The notes under the pieces were generated by a model. That model was given only the letters and a program-made list of their open reading frames with translations, had not been told where the DNA came from and searched no databases. Below are positions 1 through 14,210 of a DNA stretch of 60,320 nucleotides, piece by piece (within the stretch, counting starts at the first letter, position 1; each line of letters begins with the position of its first letter). A program made the position numbers and the translations under genes. The stretch spans positions 1 through 60,320 of the forward strand of contig JAEEJK010000038.1 in the NCBI GenBank assembly GCA_016281815.1, read 5' to 3'. This DNA comes from Prevotella sp. (GTDB lineage Bacteria; Bacteroidota; Bacteroidia; Bacteroidales; Bacteroidaceae).

Positions 1-1076
1 CTAAGCAGGGTCTCTCTGAGGTTAAGTCATTCGATCAGATTGACAACGCTCCCGAGGAGAAGGAGCGTGGTATCACCATTAACACCGCTCACGTTGAGTA
101 TGAGACTGCTACTCGTCACTACGCTCACGTTGACTGCCCGGGACACGCTGACTATGTGAAGAACATGGTTACTGGTGCTGCCCAGATGGACGGTGCTATC
201 CTCGTGGTTGCCGCTACTGATGGTCCTATGCCTCAGACCCGTGAGCACGTGCTGCTCGCCCGTCAGGTGAACGTTCCCCGCCTCGTGGTGTTCCTCAACA
301 AGTGCGACATGGTCGACGACGAGGAGATGCTCGAACTCGTGGAGATGGAGGTTCAGGAGATTCTCGCTCAGTATGAGTTTGAGGACGACACTCCAATCAT
401 CCGTGGTTCTGCTCTTGGCGCTCTCGAGGGTGTTGCCAAGTGGGAAGAGAAAGTGATGGAGTTGATGAATGTCTGCGACGAGTGGATTCAGGAGCCTCCG
501 CGCGATATCGACAAGCCCTTCTTGATGCCTGTTGAGGACGTGTTCTCTATTACTGGCCGTGGTACTGTTGCTACAGGTCGTATTGAGACTGGTGTGATTC
601 ACGTGGGCGACCCCGTTGAACTCCTTGGTCTCGGTGAGGACAAGAAGTCAGTTGTGACTGGTGTTGAGATGTTCCGCAAACTGCTCGATGAGGGTCAGGC
701 TGGTGACAACGTTGGTCTGCTGCTCCGCGGTATCGACAAGAACGAGGTGAAGCGCGGTATGGTGCTCTGCCATCCGGGTCAGATCAAGCCTTTCAAGAAG
801 TTCCGTGCTTCTATCTACGTGCTGAAGAAGGAAGAGGGTGGCCGTCACACACCGTTCGGCAACAAGTATCGTCCTCAGTTCTATCTCCGCACCATGGACT
901 GTACTGGTGAGATCTCTCTGCCCGAGGGCGTTGAGATGGTGATGCCTGGTGACAACGTTGAGATCACTGTTGAACTCATCTACGCTGTGGCACTGAATGA
1001 GGGTCTTCGTTTCGCTATCCGCGAGGGTGGACGTACCGTTGGCTCTGGCCAGATCACTAAGGTCTTCGAGGACTAA
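1..1076 (+). CDS. tuf: Elongation factor Tu, 5'-truncated by window edge
   Basis: EF-Tu is the GTPase that carries aminoacyl-tRNA to the ribosomal A site. The frame is open from base 3 and gives 357 residues before TAA, so about 38 N-terminal residues, including the P-loop, lie outside the window (family length about 395). Visible motifs are RGITIN (switch I), [12 protein letters not shown] (G3), NKCD (G4), GSAL (G5) and the domain 3 ending [14 protein letters not shown] strong terminator follows directly. Position ahead of trnW-secE-nusG, not behind fusA, is usual for Bacteroidetes. Identity is secure. Confidence 0.98.
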   Translation, partial: KQGLSEVKSFDQIDNAPEEKERGITINTAHVEYETATRHYAHVDCPGHADYVKNMVTGAAQMDGAILVVAATDGPMPQTREHVLLARQVNVPRLVVFLNKCDMVDDEEMLELVEMEVQEILAQYEFEDDTPIIRGSALGALEGVAKWEEKVMELMNVCDEWIQEPPRDIDKPFLMPVEDVFSITGRGTVATGRIETGVIHVGDPVELLGLGEDKKSVVTGVEMFRKLLDEGQAGDNVGLLLRGIDKNEVKRGMVLCHPGQIKPFKKFRASIYVLKKEEGGRHTPFGNKYRPQFYLRTMDCTGEISLPEGVEMVMPGDNVEITVELIYAVALNEGLRFAIREGGRTVGSGQITKVFED

Positions 1077-1098
1077 TATCCAAAATTGATACACGTCG

Positions 1099-1130
1099 GT
1101 TCCCGCGACAGTGGGCGCGGGAACTTTTTT
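1099..1130 (+). terminator. Intrinsic terminator of tuf
   Basis: A perfect 9-bp stem (GTTCCCGCG at 1099-1107 with CGCGGGAAC at 1116-1124) closes an 8-base loop and is followed by six T at 1125-1130. The T run touches the first base of the tRNA gene. Confidence 0.85.
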
Positions 1131-1203
1131 ACGGGAATAGCTCAGTTGGTAGAGCATCGGTCTCCAAAACCGAGGGTCGTGGGTTCGAGTCCTCCTTCCC
1201 GTG
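1131..1203 (+). tRNA. trnW: tRNA-Trp (anticodon CCA)
   Basis: A 73-base cloverleaf can be drawn: acceptor ACGGGAA (1131-1137) pairs with TTCCCGT (1196-1202), discriminator G at 1203, anticodon stem TCGGT/ACCGA, anticodon CCA at 1164-1166, T loop TTCGAGT. The T stem has one mismatch. The 3' CCA is not encoded. The gene sits between tuf and secE and ends 18 bases before the secE start, so it is probably cut from a longer transcript. Confidence 0.96.
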
Positions 1204-1221
1204 CTAGAAAGGAAAAAAGAT

Positions 1222-1419
1222 ATGTTTAAGAGATTTGTCAATTACTGCAAGGAATGTTATAACGAACTTGCGCATAAAACGACATGGCCCACCTACAAGG
1301 AGTTGACCCACACTGCGATGGTTGTTTTATCTGCTTCCCTTATCATCGCTTTGGTGGTGTTCCTGATGGACGTGGTGTTTAAGAACTTTATGCTATTCAT
1401 TTATCAATTGTTATCTTAA
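1222..1419 (+). CDS. secE: Preprotein translocase subunit SecE
   Basis: SecE is the small essential subunit that clamps SecY in the SecYEG channel of the inner membrane. The product is 65 residues with an amphipathic N-terminal stretch (HKTTWPTYKEL) and one membrane helix at about residues 31-55, the short single-helix form. ATG at 1222 is chosen because an upstream in-frame GTG at 1201 overlaps the 3' end of the tRNA; AAAGG lies at 1208-1212. nusG follows after 3 bases. Confidence 0.95.
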   Translation: MFKRFVNYCKECYNELAHKTTWPTYKELTHTAMVVLSASLIIALVVFLMDVVFKNFMLFIYQLLS

Positions 1420-1422
1420 CAG

Positions 1423-1968
1423 ATGGCTAAGGCAGGAAGAAACTGGTATGTGCTGATTACCGTACGCGGTAAAGAGGCTAAGGTGAAGGAATACATCGAG
1501 GCTCAGATCAAGCACATTCCATTGTTGTCGGAATGTGTTTTCCAGATTGTTATCCCTATGGAGAAACACGCTGTGCAACGCAGCGATGGAAAACGTGTGG
1601 TCAAGGAGAAAGTATCTCTCCCTGGCTATGTTTTCGTTGAGGCAGACATGAAGGGTGACGTGGCTCATACGCTGCGTTTCATGCCCAACGTGCTCGGCTT
1701 CCTCGGAGGCTTGGACAACCCCTCACCTGTCAAACAGTCGGAAATCAACCGTATGCTGGGAACCGCCGAGGAGACGGAGATTGAGAACGAGGTATCGATC
1801 CCATTCGAGGTCAATGAGACGGTGAAGGTGACGGAAGGCCCGTTCAATGGCTTCTCCGGTGTCATCGAGGAGGTGAACACGGAAAAGCGAAAGCTAAAGG
1901 TCATGGTCAAGATCTTCGGACGCAAAACTCCGCTGGAACTTGGTTTTATGCAAGTAGTAAAAGAATGA
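1423..1968 (+). CDS. nusG: Transcription termination/antitermination factor NusG
   Basis: NusG binds the RNA polymerase clamp and couples transcription to Rho or to the ribosome. The 181-residue protein shows the NGN domain (RNWYVLITVRGKE at the N-terminus, SLPGYVFVEADM near 65-76) and a C-terminal KOW domain (EGPFNGFSGVIEEV near 137-150). It begins three bases after secE, the conserved pair in most bacteria. Confidence 0.97.
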   Translation: MAKAGRNWYVLITVRGKEAKVKEYIEAQIKHIPLLSECVFQIVIPMEKHAVQRSDGKRVVKEKVSLPGYVFVEADMKGDVAHTLRFMPNVLGFLGGLDNPSPVKQSEINRMLGTAEETEIENEVSIPFEVNETVKVTEGPFNGFSGVIEEVNTEKRKLKVMVKIFGRKTPLELGFMQVVKE

Positions 1969-2026
1969 CGGATTGTTACGGATCCGCCAGTTCTTTTATA
2001 ATATCAAACTTTAACAAACAAAACAA

Positions 2027-2467
2027 ATGGCTAAAGAAGTTGCTGGATTAATCAAATTACAGATTAAGGGCGGCGCAGCGAATCCTTCTCCTCCAGTTGG
2101 ACCTGCCCTCGGTTCGAAGGGTATCAACATCATGGGTTTCTGCAAGGAGTTCAACGCTCGCACCCAGGATAAGGCAGGTAAGATTCTTCCTGTCGTTATC
2201 ACCTATTACAACGACAAGTCTTTCAGCTTCGTAATCAAGACTCCCCCGGCAGCCATTCAGTTGCTGGAGGCAGCCAAGGTGAAAAGCGGCTCCGCAGAGC
2301 CCAACCGCAAGAAGGTGGCCTCTGTGACCTGGGATCAGGTGCGCGCTATCGCTGAGGACAAGATGAGTGACCTGAACTGCTTCACCATCGAGTCTGCTAT
2401 GAAGCTTGTCGCCGGCACGGCTAGAAGCATGGGTATCACAGTAAAGGGCGAGTTCCCTGGAAAATAA
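2027..2467 (+). CDS. rplK: 50S ribosomal protein L11 (uL11)
   Basis: L11 forms the GTPase-associated centre with 23S rRNA helices 43/44. The 146 residues include the proline-rich N-terminal part ([20 protein letters not shown]) and a C-terminal RNA-binding domain ending [17 protein letters not shown] ([10 protein letters not shown]). The leader is A-rich with no clear Shine-Dalgarno. It heads the L11 operon with rplA 21 bases downstream. Confidence 0.98.
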   Translation: MAKEVAGLIKLQIKGGAANPSPPVGPALGSKGINIMGFCKEFNARTQDKAGKILPVVITYYNDKSFSFVIKTPPAAIQLLEAAKVKSGSAEPNRKKVASVTWDQVRAIAEDKMSDLNCFTIESAMKLVAGTARSMGITVKGEFPGK

Positions 2468-2488
2468 TCAACTTCAATTTGAGTAACT

Positions 2489-3181
2489 ATGAGTAAACTG
2501 ACAAAGAACCAGAAATCAGCAGCTGCCAAGATTGAAGCAGGGAAAGCATACACCTTGAAGGAGGCCTCCGAACTCGTGAAGGAAATCACCACCACGAAGT
2601 TCCCCGCCTCTGTCGATATCGACGTCCGTCTGGGTGTCGATCCCCGCAAGGCCAATCAGATGGTCCGCGGCGTGGTGTCACTCCCCTGTGGTACTGGTAA
2701 AGTTGTGCGTGTGCTCTGTCTTTGCACCCCCGACCAGGAGGCTGCCGCCAAAGAGGCTGGTGCCGACTATGTGGGTCTCGACGAGTATATTGATAAGATC
2801 AAGGGAGGCTGGACCGATGTCGACGTGATCATCACGATGCCGTCGTGCATGGGTAAGATCGGTCCTCTTGGTCGTGTGCTTGGCCCCCGCGGCCTGATGC
2901 CTAACCCCAAGAGCGGTACTGTGACCATGGATGTGGCCAAGGCTGTGAAAGAGGTGAAGCAGGGCAAGATCGACTTCAAGGTCGACAAGACGGGTATTGT
3001 CCATGCCTCTATTGGCAAGGTGACTTTCACACCGGATCAGATCCTGCAGAATGCGAAGGAATTCATCGCAACGATCATCAAACTGAAACCGGCTGCTGCG
3101 AAAGGTACCTATATCAAGAGTATCTTTATTTCAAGCACCATGAGCTTGGGTATCAAGGTTGATCCCAAGTCGGTTGAGTAA
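2489..3181 (+). CDS. rplA: 50S ribosomal protein L1 (uL1)
   Basis: L1 builds the mobile L1 stalk at the E site and in many bacteria represses its own operon. The 230-residue length is normal. Recognisable blocks are [41 protein letters not shown] and [14 protein letters not shown]. Lies 21 bases after rplK and 22 before rplJ. I did not identify an L1-binding leader site with confidence. Confidence 0.98.
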   Translation: MSKLTKNQKSAAAKIEAGKAYTLKEASELVKEITTTKFPASVDIDVRLGVDPRKANQMVRGVVSLPCGTGKVVRVLCLCTPDQEAAAKEAGADYVGLDEYIDKIKGGWTDVDVIITMPSCMGKIGPLGRVLGPRGLMPNPKSGTVTMDVAKAVKEVKQGKIDFKVDKTGIVHASIGKVTFTPDQILQNAKEFIATIIKLKPAAAKGTYIKSIFISSTMSLGIKVDPKSVE

Positions 3182-3203
3182 CGTATAAACCATTCGAATT
3201 GAC

Positions 3204-3722
3204 ATGAAGAAAGAAATAAAAGATACCATCATCGTTGAGCTGGGCGAGAAGTTGAAGGAGTATCCCCACTTCTATCTGGTGGACGTCACCGGCATGAATG
3301 CCGATGCCACCAGCAAACTGCGCCGCAAATGCTTCAAGAGCGAGATCAAGATGGTCGTCGTGAAGAACAAACTTCTTCACAAGGCTCTCGAGGCTTCCGA
3401 GGTTGACTTCACTGAGATGTACAGTGCCCTGAAGGGCAATACTGCTGTGCTTTTCTGCCAGTCGGCCAACGTACCTGCCAAGATGCTCAAGGACTACACC
3501 AAGGAGGGTATTCCCGGTTTGAAGGCAGCCTATGCCGAGGAGGGAATCTTCGTGGGTGCAGACAAACTTGAGGAACTTGCAGCCATCAAGAGCAAGAGCG
3601 AACTTATTGCAGACGTTGTGGCATTGCTGCAGTCTCCTGCAAAGAATGTGCTCTCCGCTCTTCAGTCAGGTGCCGGCACCATCCACGGTGTGCTTAAGAC
3701 TTTAGGCGAGCGCCCTGAGTAA
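3204..3722 (+). CDS. rplJ: 50S ribosomal protein L10 (uL10)
   Basis: L10 anchors the L12 dimers to the ribosomal stalk base. The 172 residues show the family start (MKKEIKDTIIVELGEKLKEYPHFYLVDVTG...), the region RRKCFKSEIKMVVVKNKLL and the helical C-terminus that binds L12. It precedes rplL by 49 bases, the usual L10-L12 pair. Confidence 0.97.
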   Translation: MKKEIKDTIIVELGEKLKEYPHFYLVDVTGMNADATSKLRRKCFKSEIKMVVVKNKLLHKALEASEVDFTEMYSALKGNTAVLFCQSANVPAKMLKDYTKEGIPGLKAAYAEEGIFVGADKLEELAAIKSKSELIADVVALLQSPAKNVLSALQSGAGTIHGVLKTLGERPE

Positions 3723-3771
3723 TTATTAAAGTCATCATCAACATTAACAAACAATTTAAATTTTAAATAAA

Positions 3772-4152
3772 ATGGCAGATATCAAAGCAATTGCTGAGCA
3801 ATTGGTCAATTTGACAGTAAAGGAAGTTAACGAGTTGGCAACCGTCCTCAAGGAGGAGTATGGAATCGAGCCCGCTGCTGCAGCCGTTGCAGTGGCAGCC
3901 GGTCCTGCAGCCGGTCCTGCAGCCGCCGCTGAGGAGGAGAAGACTGAGTTCAACGTGGTGCTCGCTGAGGTTGGCCCCAACAAACTGAAGGTTGTGAAGG
4001 CTGTGAAAGAGGCTTGCGGTCTGAACCTGAAGGATGCCAAGGACCTGGTTGACGGTGCTCCCTCCACATTGAAAGAAGGCCTTTCAAAGGCTGAGGCTGA
4101 GAACCTGCAGAAGACCATTGAGGCCGAGGGTGCTAAGGTTGAGTTGAAATAA
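3772..4152 (+). CDS. rplL: 50S ribosomal protein L7/L12 (bL12)
   Basis: bL12 is the multicopy stalk protein that recruits translational GTPases. The 126 residues comprise an N-terminal dimerisation part, an Ala/Gly/Pro hinge at about 38-52 with two tandem AAGP units, and the compact C-terminal domain ([39 protein letters not shown]). An attenuator-like hairpin separates it from rpoB, as expected where far more L12 than polymerase is needed. Confidence 0.98.
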   Translation: MADIKAIAEQLVNLTVKEVNELATVLKEEYGIEPAAAAVAVAAGPAAGPAAAAEEEKTEFNVVLAEVGPNKLKVVKAVKEACGLNLKDAKDLVDGAPSTLKEGLSKAEAENLQKTIEAEGAKVELK

Positions 4153-4170
4153 TCCAGACCTGTCTACGGT

Positions 4171-4249
4171 GCCCGTCTTCACATGACGGGGCATCGCTTC
4201 TCGAAATTTACGGTTAAGAGTCTCCCAGTAGGGGATTCTTAACCTTTTT
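4171..4249 (+). terminator. rplL-rpoB attenuator: two hairpins, the second with a T run
   Basis: First hairpin: CCCGTC (4172-4177) with GACGGG (4185-4190). Second: a stem of about 14 bp in which GGTTAAGA (4212-4219) pairs with TCTTAACC (4237-4244), extended inward with G-U pairs, loop CAGTA, then TTTTT at 4245-4249. The second is a plausible partial terminator that would lower rpoBC expression relative to the ribosomal proteins upstream. No promoter is evident between it and rpoB. Confidence 0.7.
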
Positions 4250-4298
4250 GTGTCTTTTCACTGAAAATGCCCTCATGGGCACAAACTAAAACATTTTA

Positions 4299-7200
4299 AT
4301 GGCTTCCAAACTCATCAACAACAGGGTTAATTTCGCCAGCGTCAGGACACCGATGCCCACACCGGACTTCCTCGACGTGCAGTTGAAGTCTTTCCAGGAC
4401 TTCCTGCAGCTCGACACACCCCCCGAGCTGAGAAAATACGATGGCCTCTACAAGGTGTTCTCCGAGAATTTCCCCATCACCGACACCCGCAACAATTTCG
4501 TGCTCGAGTTTCTCGACTATTTCATTGATCCGCCGAGGTACTCGATCGACGAATGCCTGGAGCGTGGTCTGACCTACAGCGTTCCGCTCAAGGCCAAGAT
4601 GATGCTCTACTGCACCGATCCCGAGCATGTCGATTTTGAGCGCGTCACCACCGACGTGTTTCTCGGCACCATCCCATACATGACGAGCAACGGTACCTTC
4701 ATCATCAACGGTGCTGAGCGTGTTGTCGTCTCACAGTTGCACCGTTCCCCCGGTGTGTTCTTCAGCCAGGGCATGCATGCCAACGGCACCACACTCTACT
4801 CCGCCCGTATCATCCCGTTCAAGGGTTCTTGGATAGAGTTTGCCACTGACATCAATAATGTGATGTATGCCTACATCGACCGCAAGAAGAAGTTGCCCGT
4901 CACTACCTTGCTCCGCGCCATCGGCTATGAGAGCGACAAGGACATCCTGAGCATTTTCGGTCTTGCCGACGAGGTGAAGGTGAACAAGAAGAACATGAAG
5001 GAGGCCATCGGCCGCAAACTTGCCGGCAATGTGCTGAAAACTTGGACCGAGGAATTCTCGGATGAGGATACCGGTGAGGTGTCGATGATTGAGCGCAGTG
5101 AGCCCATCTTCGAACGCGGAACACTCATCACCAAGGAAATTGCCGATGAGATTGTGGAGAGCGGCACTCAGATCATCCTTCTCCACAAGGATGACGAGGA
5201 GTCGAAGAACTACTCCATCATATTCAATACGCTGTCCAAGGACGACAGCAACTCTGAGATTACCGCTGTGAGGTACATCTACCGCCAGTTGCGCAATGCA
5301 GACCCTGCCGACGATGCCAGTGCCCGCGAGGTCATCCAGAACCTTTTCTTCTCGGAGAAACGTTATGACCTGGGCGAGGTGGGACGCTACCGCATCAACA
5401 AGAAACTCGGTCTTGACACCGATATGGATGTGCGCATCCTCACCAAGCAGGATATCATCGAGATTATCAAATATCTCATCAAGTTGGTCAACTCCAATGC
5501 CAACGTGGATGATATCGACCACCTGTCCAACCGCCGTGTGCGCACTGTGGGAGAGCAGTTGGCCAACCAGTTCTCCATCGGTCTGGCCCGTATGAGCCGC
5601 ACCATCCGCGAGCGTATGAACGTGCGCGACAACGAGACGTTCACCCCCACCGACCTGATCAACGCAAAGACTATCTCAAGCGTCATCAACACCTTCTTCG
5701 GCACCAACCCGCTGAGCCAGTTCATGGATCAGACCAATCCTCTGGCAGAGGTGACACACAAGCGCCGCCTCTCAGCCCTGGGTCCTGGCGGTCTGTCGAG
5801 AGAGAGAGCCGGTTTCGAGGTGCGTGACGTGCACTATACCCACTATGGCCGCCTCTGCCCGATTGAGAGTCCTGAAGGTCCGAATATCGGACTGATCTCG
5901 TCGCTGTGCGTCTATGCGACCATCAACGAACTGGGATTCATCGAAACTCCCTACCGCAAAGTGAACAACAGCGTGGTGGACCTGGACAATGACCATGTGG
6001 TCTACATGACCGCAGAGGAAGAGGCCGAGCACCATATCGGTCAGGGCAATGCCCCGCTGAATGATGACGGCACCTTCATCCGTGACGTGGTGAAATGCCG
6101 CCTCGATGCCGACTTCCCCGTGGTGGAGCCTTCGATGGTGTCATACATGGACGTGTCGCCGCAGCAGATCGCTTCTGTCTCGGCAGCGCTCATCCCGTTC
6201 CTCGAGCACGATGACGGTCACCGCGCACTCATGGGTTGCAACATGATGCGTCAGGCAGTGCCCCTTCTCCACAACGATGCACCCATCGTGGGCACCGGAC
6301 TGGAGAAACAGGTGTGTGAAGACTCCCGCACCATGATTGTGGCAGAGGGAGAGGGAGTGATCGAGTTTGTCGATTCCACCACCATCCGCATCCTGTATGA
6401 CCGCACAGAGGATGAGGAGTTCGTCAGTTTTGACGAGCCGACCAAGGAATACCGCATTCCCAAGTTCCGCCGCACCAACCAGAACATGACCATCGACCTG
6501 CGTCCTATCTGCAACAAGGGTGACCGTGTGCACAAGGGCCAGATCCTCACCGAGGGCTATGCCACAGAGAATGGCGAACTTGCCCTGGGACGCAACCTGC
6601 TCGTGGCCTACATGCCTTGGAAGGGATACAACTATGAGGACGCCATTGTCTTGTCGGAGCGCCTGGTGCGCGAGGACGTGCTGACGAGTGTCCATGTGGA
6701 TGAATACCAACTCGACGTGCGCGAGACCAAGCGCGGTATGGAGGAGTTCACTTCCGATATCCCCAACGTGAGCGAGGAAGCCACCAAGGACCTCGATGTG
6801 AACGGTATCATCCGCGTCGGTGCCCGTGTGGAGCCCGGTGACATCCTCATCGGTAAGATCTCCCCGAAGGGTGAGAGCGACCCCACTCCTGAGGAGAAGT
6901 TGCTGCGTGCCATTTTCGGCGACAAGGCAGGTGATGTGAAAGACTCCTCTCTGAAGGCCAATCCTTCGCTCAGCGGTGTGGTCATCGACAAGAAACTCTT
7001 CTCAAGAGCCGTGAAGACCCGCGAGTCGCGCAAGAATGACAAGATACAACTTCAGAAGATTGATGAAGAGTATGATGCAAAGAACGACGACTTGAAGGAC
7101 ATCCTCGTCGACAAACTGATGAAGTTGTTGCGCGGCAAGTCCTCACAGGGCGTGAAGGACTATGCCGATACCGAGATCATCACCAAAGGCTCCAAGTTCT

Positions 7201-8111
7201 CCGTTGCCAGCCTGAAGAACCTCAACTATGAGGGCATCCAGTCGAACAACTGGACCGACGACGAGCATACCAACATGCTGATCTCACAACTGATCATGAA
7301 CTATATCCGCAAGGCCAAGTTGCTCGACGCAGAACTGAAGCGCCGCAAGTTTGCCATCACCATCGGTGATGAACTGCCCTCAGGCATCCTCCAGATGGCC
7401 AAGGTGTATGTGGCGAAGAAGAGAAAGATCGGCGTGGGTGACAAACTCGCCGGACGTCATGGAAACAAGGGTATCGTGTCTAAGGTGGTTCGCCAGGAAG
7501 ACATGCCGTTCCTGGATGACGGACGTCCCGTGGACCTCGTGCTGAATCCTCTGGGTGTGCCCTCACGTATGAACCTCGGCCAGATTTTCGAGGCTATCCT
7601 CGGTGCTGCCGGCAAGCGCCTCGGCGTGAAGTTTGCCACTCCGATCTTTGACGGAGCCAAACTCGAGGACCTGTCGGAATGGACCGACAAGGCAGGACTT
7701 CCTCGCCTCTGCTCAACACACCTTTACGACGGTGAGACCGGCGAGCGCTTCGACCAGCCTGCCACAGTGGGCATCACCTACTTCCTGAAACTCGGACACA
7801 TGGTGGAGGACAAGATGCACGCCCGCAGCATTGGCCCGTACTCCCTTATCACACAGCAGCCGCTCGGTGGTAAAGCACAGTTTGGCGGCCAGCGTTTCGG
7901 TGAGATGGAGGTCTGGGCACTCGAGGCATTCGGTGCCAGCCACGTCTTGCAGGAAATCCTTACCGTGAAGTCAGACGATGTGGTGGGCCGCAGCAAGGTC
8001 TACGAGGCCATCGTCAAGGGCGAGCCCATGCCTATGCCTGGAATCCCCGAATCTCTCAACGTGCTGCTGCATGAACTCCGCGGACTCGGATTAAGTATCA
8101 AACTCGACTAA
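4299..8111 (+). CDS. rpoB: DNA-directed RNA polymerase subunit beta
   Basis: The beta subunit forms one pincer of RNA polymerase. At 1270 residues it is typical of Bacteroidetes. The rifampicin region around residues 467-510 reads wild type ([16 protein letters not shown], then [13 protein letters not shown]), with Asp, His and Ser at the positions most often altered in resistance. The C-terminal part includes [24 protein letters not shown]. It starts at ATG 4299 after the attenuator; rpoC follows 13 bases later. Confidence 0.99.
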   Translation: MASKLINNRVNFASVRTPMPTPDFLDVQLKSFQDFLQLDTPPELRKYDGLYKVFSENFPITDTRNNFVLEFLDYFIDPPRYSIDECLERGLTYSVPLKAKMMLYCTDPEHVDFERVTTDVFLGTIPYMTSNGTFIINGAERVVVSQLHRSPGVFFSQGMHANGTTLYSARIIPFKGSWIEFATDINNVMYAYIDRKKKLPVTTLLRAIGYESDKDILSIFGLADEVKVNKKNMKEAIGRKLAGNVLKTWTEEFSDEDTGEVSMIERSEPIFERGTLITKEIADEIVESGTQIILLHKDDEESKNYSIIFNTLSKDDSNSEITAVRYIYRQLRNADPADDASAREVIQNLFFSEKRYDLGEVGRYRINKKLGLDTDMDVRILTKQDIIEIIKYLIKLVNSNANVDDIDHLSNRRVRTVGEQLANQFSIGLARMSRTIRERMNVRDNETFTPTDLINAKTISSVINTFFGTNPLSQFMDQTNPLAEVTHKRRLSALGPGGLSRERAGFEVRDVHYTHYGRLCPIESPEGPNIGLISSLCVYATINELGFIETPYRKVNNSVVDLDNDHVVYMTAEEEAEHHIGQGNAPLNDDGTFIRDVVKCRLDADFPVVEPSMVSYMDVSPQQIASVSAALIPFLEHDDGHRALMGCNMMRQAVPLLHNDAPIVGTGLEKQVCEDSRTMIVAEGEGVIEFVDSTTIRILYDRTEDEEFVSFDEPTKEYRIPKFRRTNQNMTIDLRPICNKGDRVHKGQILTEGYATENGELALGRNLLVAYMPWKGYNYEDAIVLSERLVREDVLTSVHVDEYQLDVRETKRGMEEFTSDIPNVSEEATKDLDVNGIIRVGARVEPGDILIGKISPKGESDPTPEEKLLRAIFGDKAGDVKDSSLKANPSLSGVVIDKKLFSRAVKTRESRKNDKIQLQKIDEEYDAKNDDLKDILVDKLMKLLRGKSSQGVKDYADTEIITKGSKFSVASLKNLNYEGIQSNNWTDDEHTNMLISQLIMNYIRKAKLLDAELKRRKFAITIGDELPSGILQMAKVYVAKKRKIGVGDKLAGRHGNKGIVSKVVRQEDMPFLDDGRPVDLVLNPLGVPSRMNLGQIFEAILGAAGKRLGVKFATPIFDGAKLEDLSEWTDKAGLPRLCSTHLYDGETGERFDQPATVGITYFLKLGHMVEDKMHARSIGPYSLITQQPLGGKAQFGGQRFGEMEVWALEAFGASHVLQEILTVKSDDVVGRSKVYEAIVKGEPMPMPGIPESLNVLLHELRGLGLSIKLD

Positions 8112-8124
8112 ATCGACATCAGAC

Positions 8125-12501
<4,377 letters not shown>

Positions 12502-12520
12502 TCGTTTAACCCAACCTCCT

Positions 12521-12576
12521 TCCGGCATCTGACTGCATCGGCGGCATGACGACCGCCATGCATGACGGATGCCGGA
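12521..12576 (+). other. Long branched inverted repeat between rpoC and DUF3467 gene
   Basis: TCCGGCATC (12521-12529) pairs perfectly with GATGCCGGA (12568-12576). Inside it, TGCAT (12534-12538) pairs with ATGCA (12558-12562) and GGCGG (12540-12544) with CCGCC (12553-12557). No T run follows, so it is not a standard terminator. It ends just before the AGGA that may serve the downstream gene and could be an RNA stabiliser, processing site or translation control element. Confidence 0.55.
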
Positions 12577-12600
12577 CAGGAAAAAAGAAAACATACAGTC

Positions 12601-12924
12601 ATGGACAATCAGAACAAACCTCAGGGCAAACAGTTGCAGATCGAGGTGAGTCCGGAAATGGCCTCAGGTGTTTATGTGAATTTCGCGCTTATCGCACATT
12701 CCAGCTCTGAGTTCATCGTCGACCTCGCCTCCGTGATGCCTGGATTCCAAAAGGCCACAGTAAGGAGCCGGGCCATCCTGGCCCCCGAGCACGCCAAAAG
12801 GTTGCTGATGGCATTGCAGGAGAACATTGCGAGGTATGAGCAGGAGTACGGCACCATCAGGTTGCCCAATACCCAGCCACGCACCATCTCCCCATTCAAC
12901 ATGGGCAACAAGGGCGAGGCTTGA
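12601..12924 (+). CDS. DUF3467 family protein
   Basis: The 107-residue product has the DUF3467 pattern: QLQIEVSPEMASGVYVNFALIAHSSSEFIVDLA followed by a segment with many basic residues and an ALQENIARYEQEYG helix. No function is established. The start is ATG 12601; an upstream in-frame start at 12562 lies inside the hairpin and is less likely. The gene sits between rpoC and the rpsL promoter, which suggests co-transcription with RNA polymerase genes and a link to transcription or translation, an inference only. Confidence 0.85.
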   Translation: MDNQNKPQGKQLQIEVSPEMASGVYVNFALIAHSSSEFIVDLASVMPGFQKATVRSRAILAPEHAKRLLMALQENIARYEQEYGTIRLPNTQPRTISPFNMGNKGEA

Positions 12925-12945
12925 AACCTCTCCCGGCAAACAGTC

Positions 12946-13000
12946 TTTACGGGGCGATTATCATCGTTTAAGATGGTATCGTCCCGTAAAAAATGTTTTT
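12946..13000 (+). terminator. Probable terminator closing the rpoBC transcript
   Basis: A stem of about 20 bp: TTTACGGGGCGAT (12946-12958) with ATCGTCCCGTAAA (12978-12990), continued by TATCATC/GATGGTA, loop GTTTAA. A TTTTT run starts about five bases after the stem. The offset T run makes efficiency uncertain. Confidence 0.6.
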
Positions 13001-13055
13001 ATATGTTATAAAAACTTAAAAAACAAGCATCACCCCGTCTTTAAAACCTATATAA

Positions 13056-13087
13056 TTAGGAATATTAGCGCAAAGTTCGTACCTTTG
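13056..13087 (+). promoter_or_regulatory. Putative promoter of the str operon (rpsL)
   Basis: The -7 element TACCTTTG is at 13080-13087; TTAG at 13056-13059, 20 bases upstream, is a weak match to the -33 TTTG. The pattern is the one established for the Bacteroidetes primary sigma factor. It lies after the rpoBC-side hairpin and about 85 bases ahead of rpsL, giving a long leader. Confidence 0.65.
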
Positions 13088-13173
13088 CACCCCCAATTGG
13101 TGTGTTACGGCATGCCATATTATTATGTGCAAACAACAATACAACATATAAATACAATTAAAAAAATCACAAA

Positions 13174-13554
13174 ATGCCTACAATTTCTCAATTAGTAAGG
13201 AAAGGCAGGAAGGAATTGGTCGACAAGAGCAAGTCACCCGCTTTGGACTCATGTCCTCAGCGCCGCGGTGTTTGCGTGCGTGTCTACACCACTACTCCCA
13301 AAAAGCCTAATTCGGCAATGCGTAAAGTTGCCCGTGTAAGATTGACCAACCAGAAGGAAGTGAACTCCTACATTCCCGGTGAGGGACACAACCTTCAGGA
13401 GCACAGCATCGTGCTTGTGCGTGGTGGTCGTGTGAAGGACCTCCCTGGCGTGCGCTATCATATCGTCCGCGGCACGCTTGACACTGCCGGCGTCGCCAAC
13501 CGCACCCAGCGTCGCTCGAAATATGGTGCAAAACGTCCTAAGCAGAAGAAGTAA
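13174..13554 (+). CDS. rpsL: 30S ribosomal protein S12 (uS12)
   Basis: S12 sits at the decoding centre and influences accuracy. 126 residues. The streptomycin-relevant segments [20 protein letters not shown] and [17 protein letters not shown] are wild type, with Lys at both classical resistance positions. First gene of the str operon, with rpsG and fusA. Confidence 0.99.
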   Translation: MPTISQLVRKGRKELVDKSKSPALDSCPQRRGVCVRVYTTTPKKPNSAMRKVARVRLTNQKEVNSYIPGEGHNLQEHSIVLVRGGRVKDLPGVRYHIVRGTLDTAGVANRTQRRSKYGAKRPKQKK

Positions 13555-13697
13555 TAACCGGAGAAGGTTAGTACCAGGACACATTCATTCAAAAAACCGT
13601 TTTGCTGGAGAATTGTTAGACAGGTTGAGTAAATGCTCTCGTGTGAGCGTTGAAGAACAGACAAGGACAGCCCCAAGCAGAATTTATTTTTAGAAAA

Positions 13698-14174
13698 ATG
13701 AGAAAAGCAAAACCCAAAAAGCGCCTGATCCTCCCGGATCCGGTATTCAACGACCAGAAAGTGTCGAAATTTGTGAATCATCTGATGTACAGTGGTAAGA
13801 AGACCATCTCTTACGACATTTTCTACAAGGCACTCGACATAGTGAAGGCCAAGATGGAGAAGGAAGAGAAGACTCCCCTCGAAATCTGGAAGACCGCCCT
13901 TGACAACATCACCCCGCAGGTGGAGGTGAAGAGCCGCCGTATCGGTGGTGCTACCTTCCAGGTACCTACGGAGATCCGTCCCGACCGTAAGGAGAGCGTA
14001 TCGATGAAGAACATGATCAACTTTGCCCGCAAGCGCGGTGGCAAGAGCATGGCTGAGAAGCTGGCTGCCGAGATCATGGACGCATACAACAACCAAGGCG
14101 GTGCTTACAAGCGTAAAGAGGACATGCACCGCATGGCCGAGGCCAACCGTGCTTTTGCCCACTTCAGATTCTAA
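13698..14174 (+). CDS. rpsG: 30S ribosomal protein S7 (uS7)
   Basis: S7 nucleates assembly of the 30S head. Start ATG 13698 gives MRKAKPKKR and 158 residues, the normal length; an in-frame ATG 48 bases upstream would add a non-conserved extension. Conserved blocks: [18 protein letters not shown] and [12 protein letters not shown]. The 143-base leader after rpsL is long for an operon and might hold the S7 control site; I see no firm structure. Confidence 0.97.
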   Translation: MRKAKPKKRLILPDPVFNDQKVSKFVNHLMYSGKKTISYDIFYKALDIVKAKMEKEEKTPLEIWKTALDNITPQVEVKSRRIGGATFQVPTEIRPDRKESVSMKNMINFARKRGGKSMAEKLAAEIMDAYNNQGGAYKRKEDMHRMAEANRAFAHFRF

Positions 14175-14210
14175 TTTTCAGGTAACATCAAGGTATAAGG
14201 TAAAAAGACA

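Noticed and set aside
1201..1221. GTG start for SecE at 1201
   Set aside because: It overlaps the tRNA-Trp 3' end; ATG 1222 gives the usual SecE length.
5698..5830. Rifampicin-resistance change in rpoB
   Set aside because: The Asp, His and Ser positions of the cluster are all wild type; rpsL streptomycin sites are also wild type.
13698..14174. Longer S7 starting 48 bases upstream
   Set aside because: The extra residues are not part of the S7 family, and the ATG at 13698 gives the conserved N-terminus.
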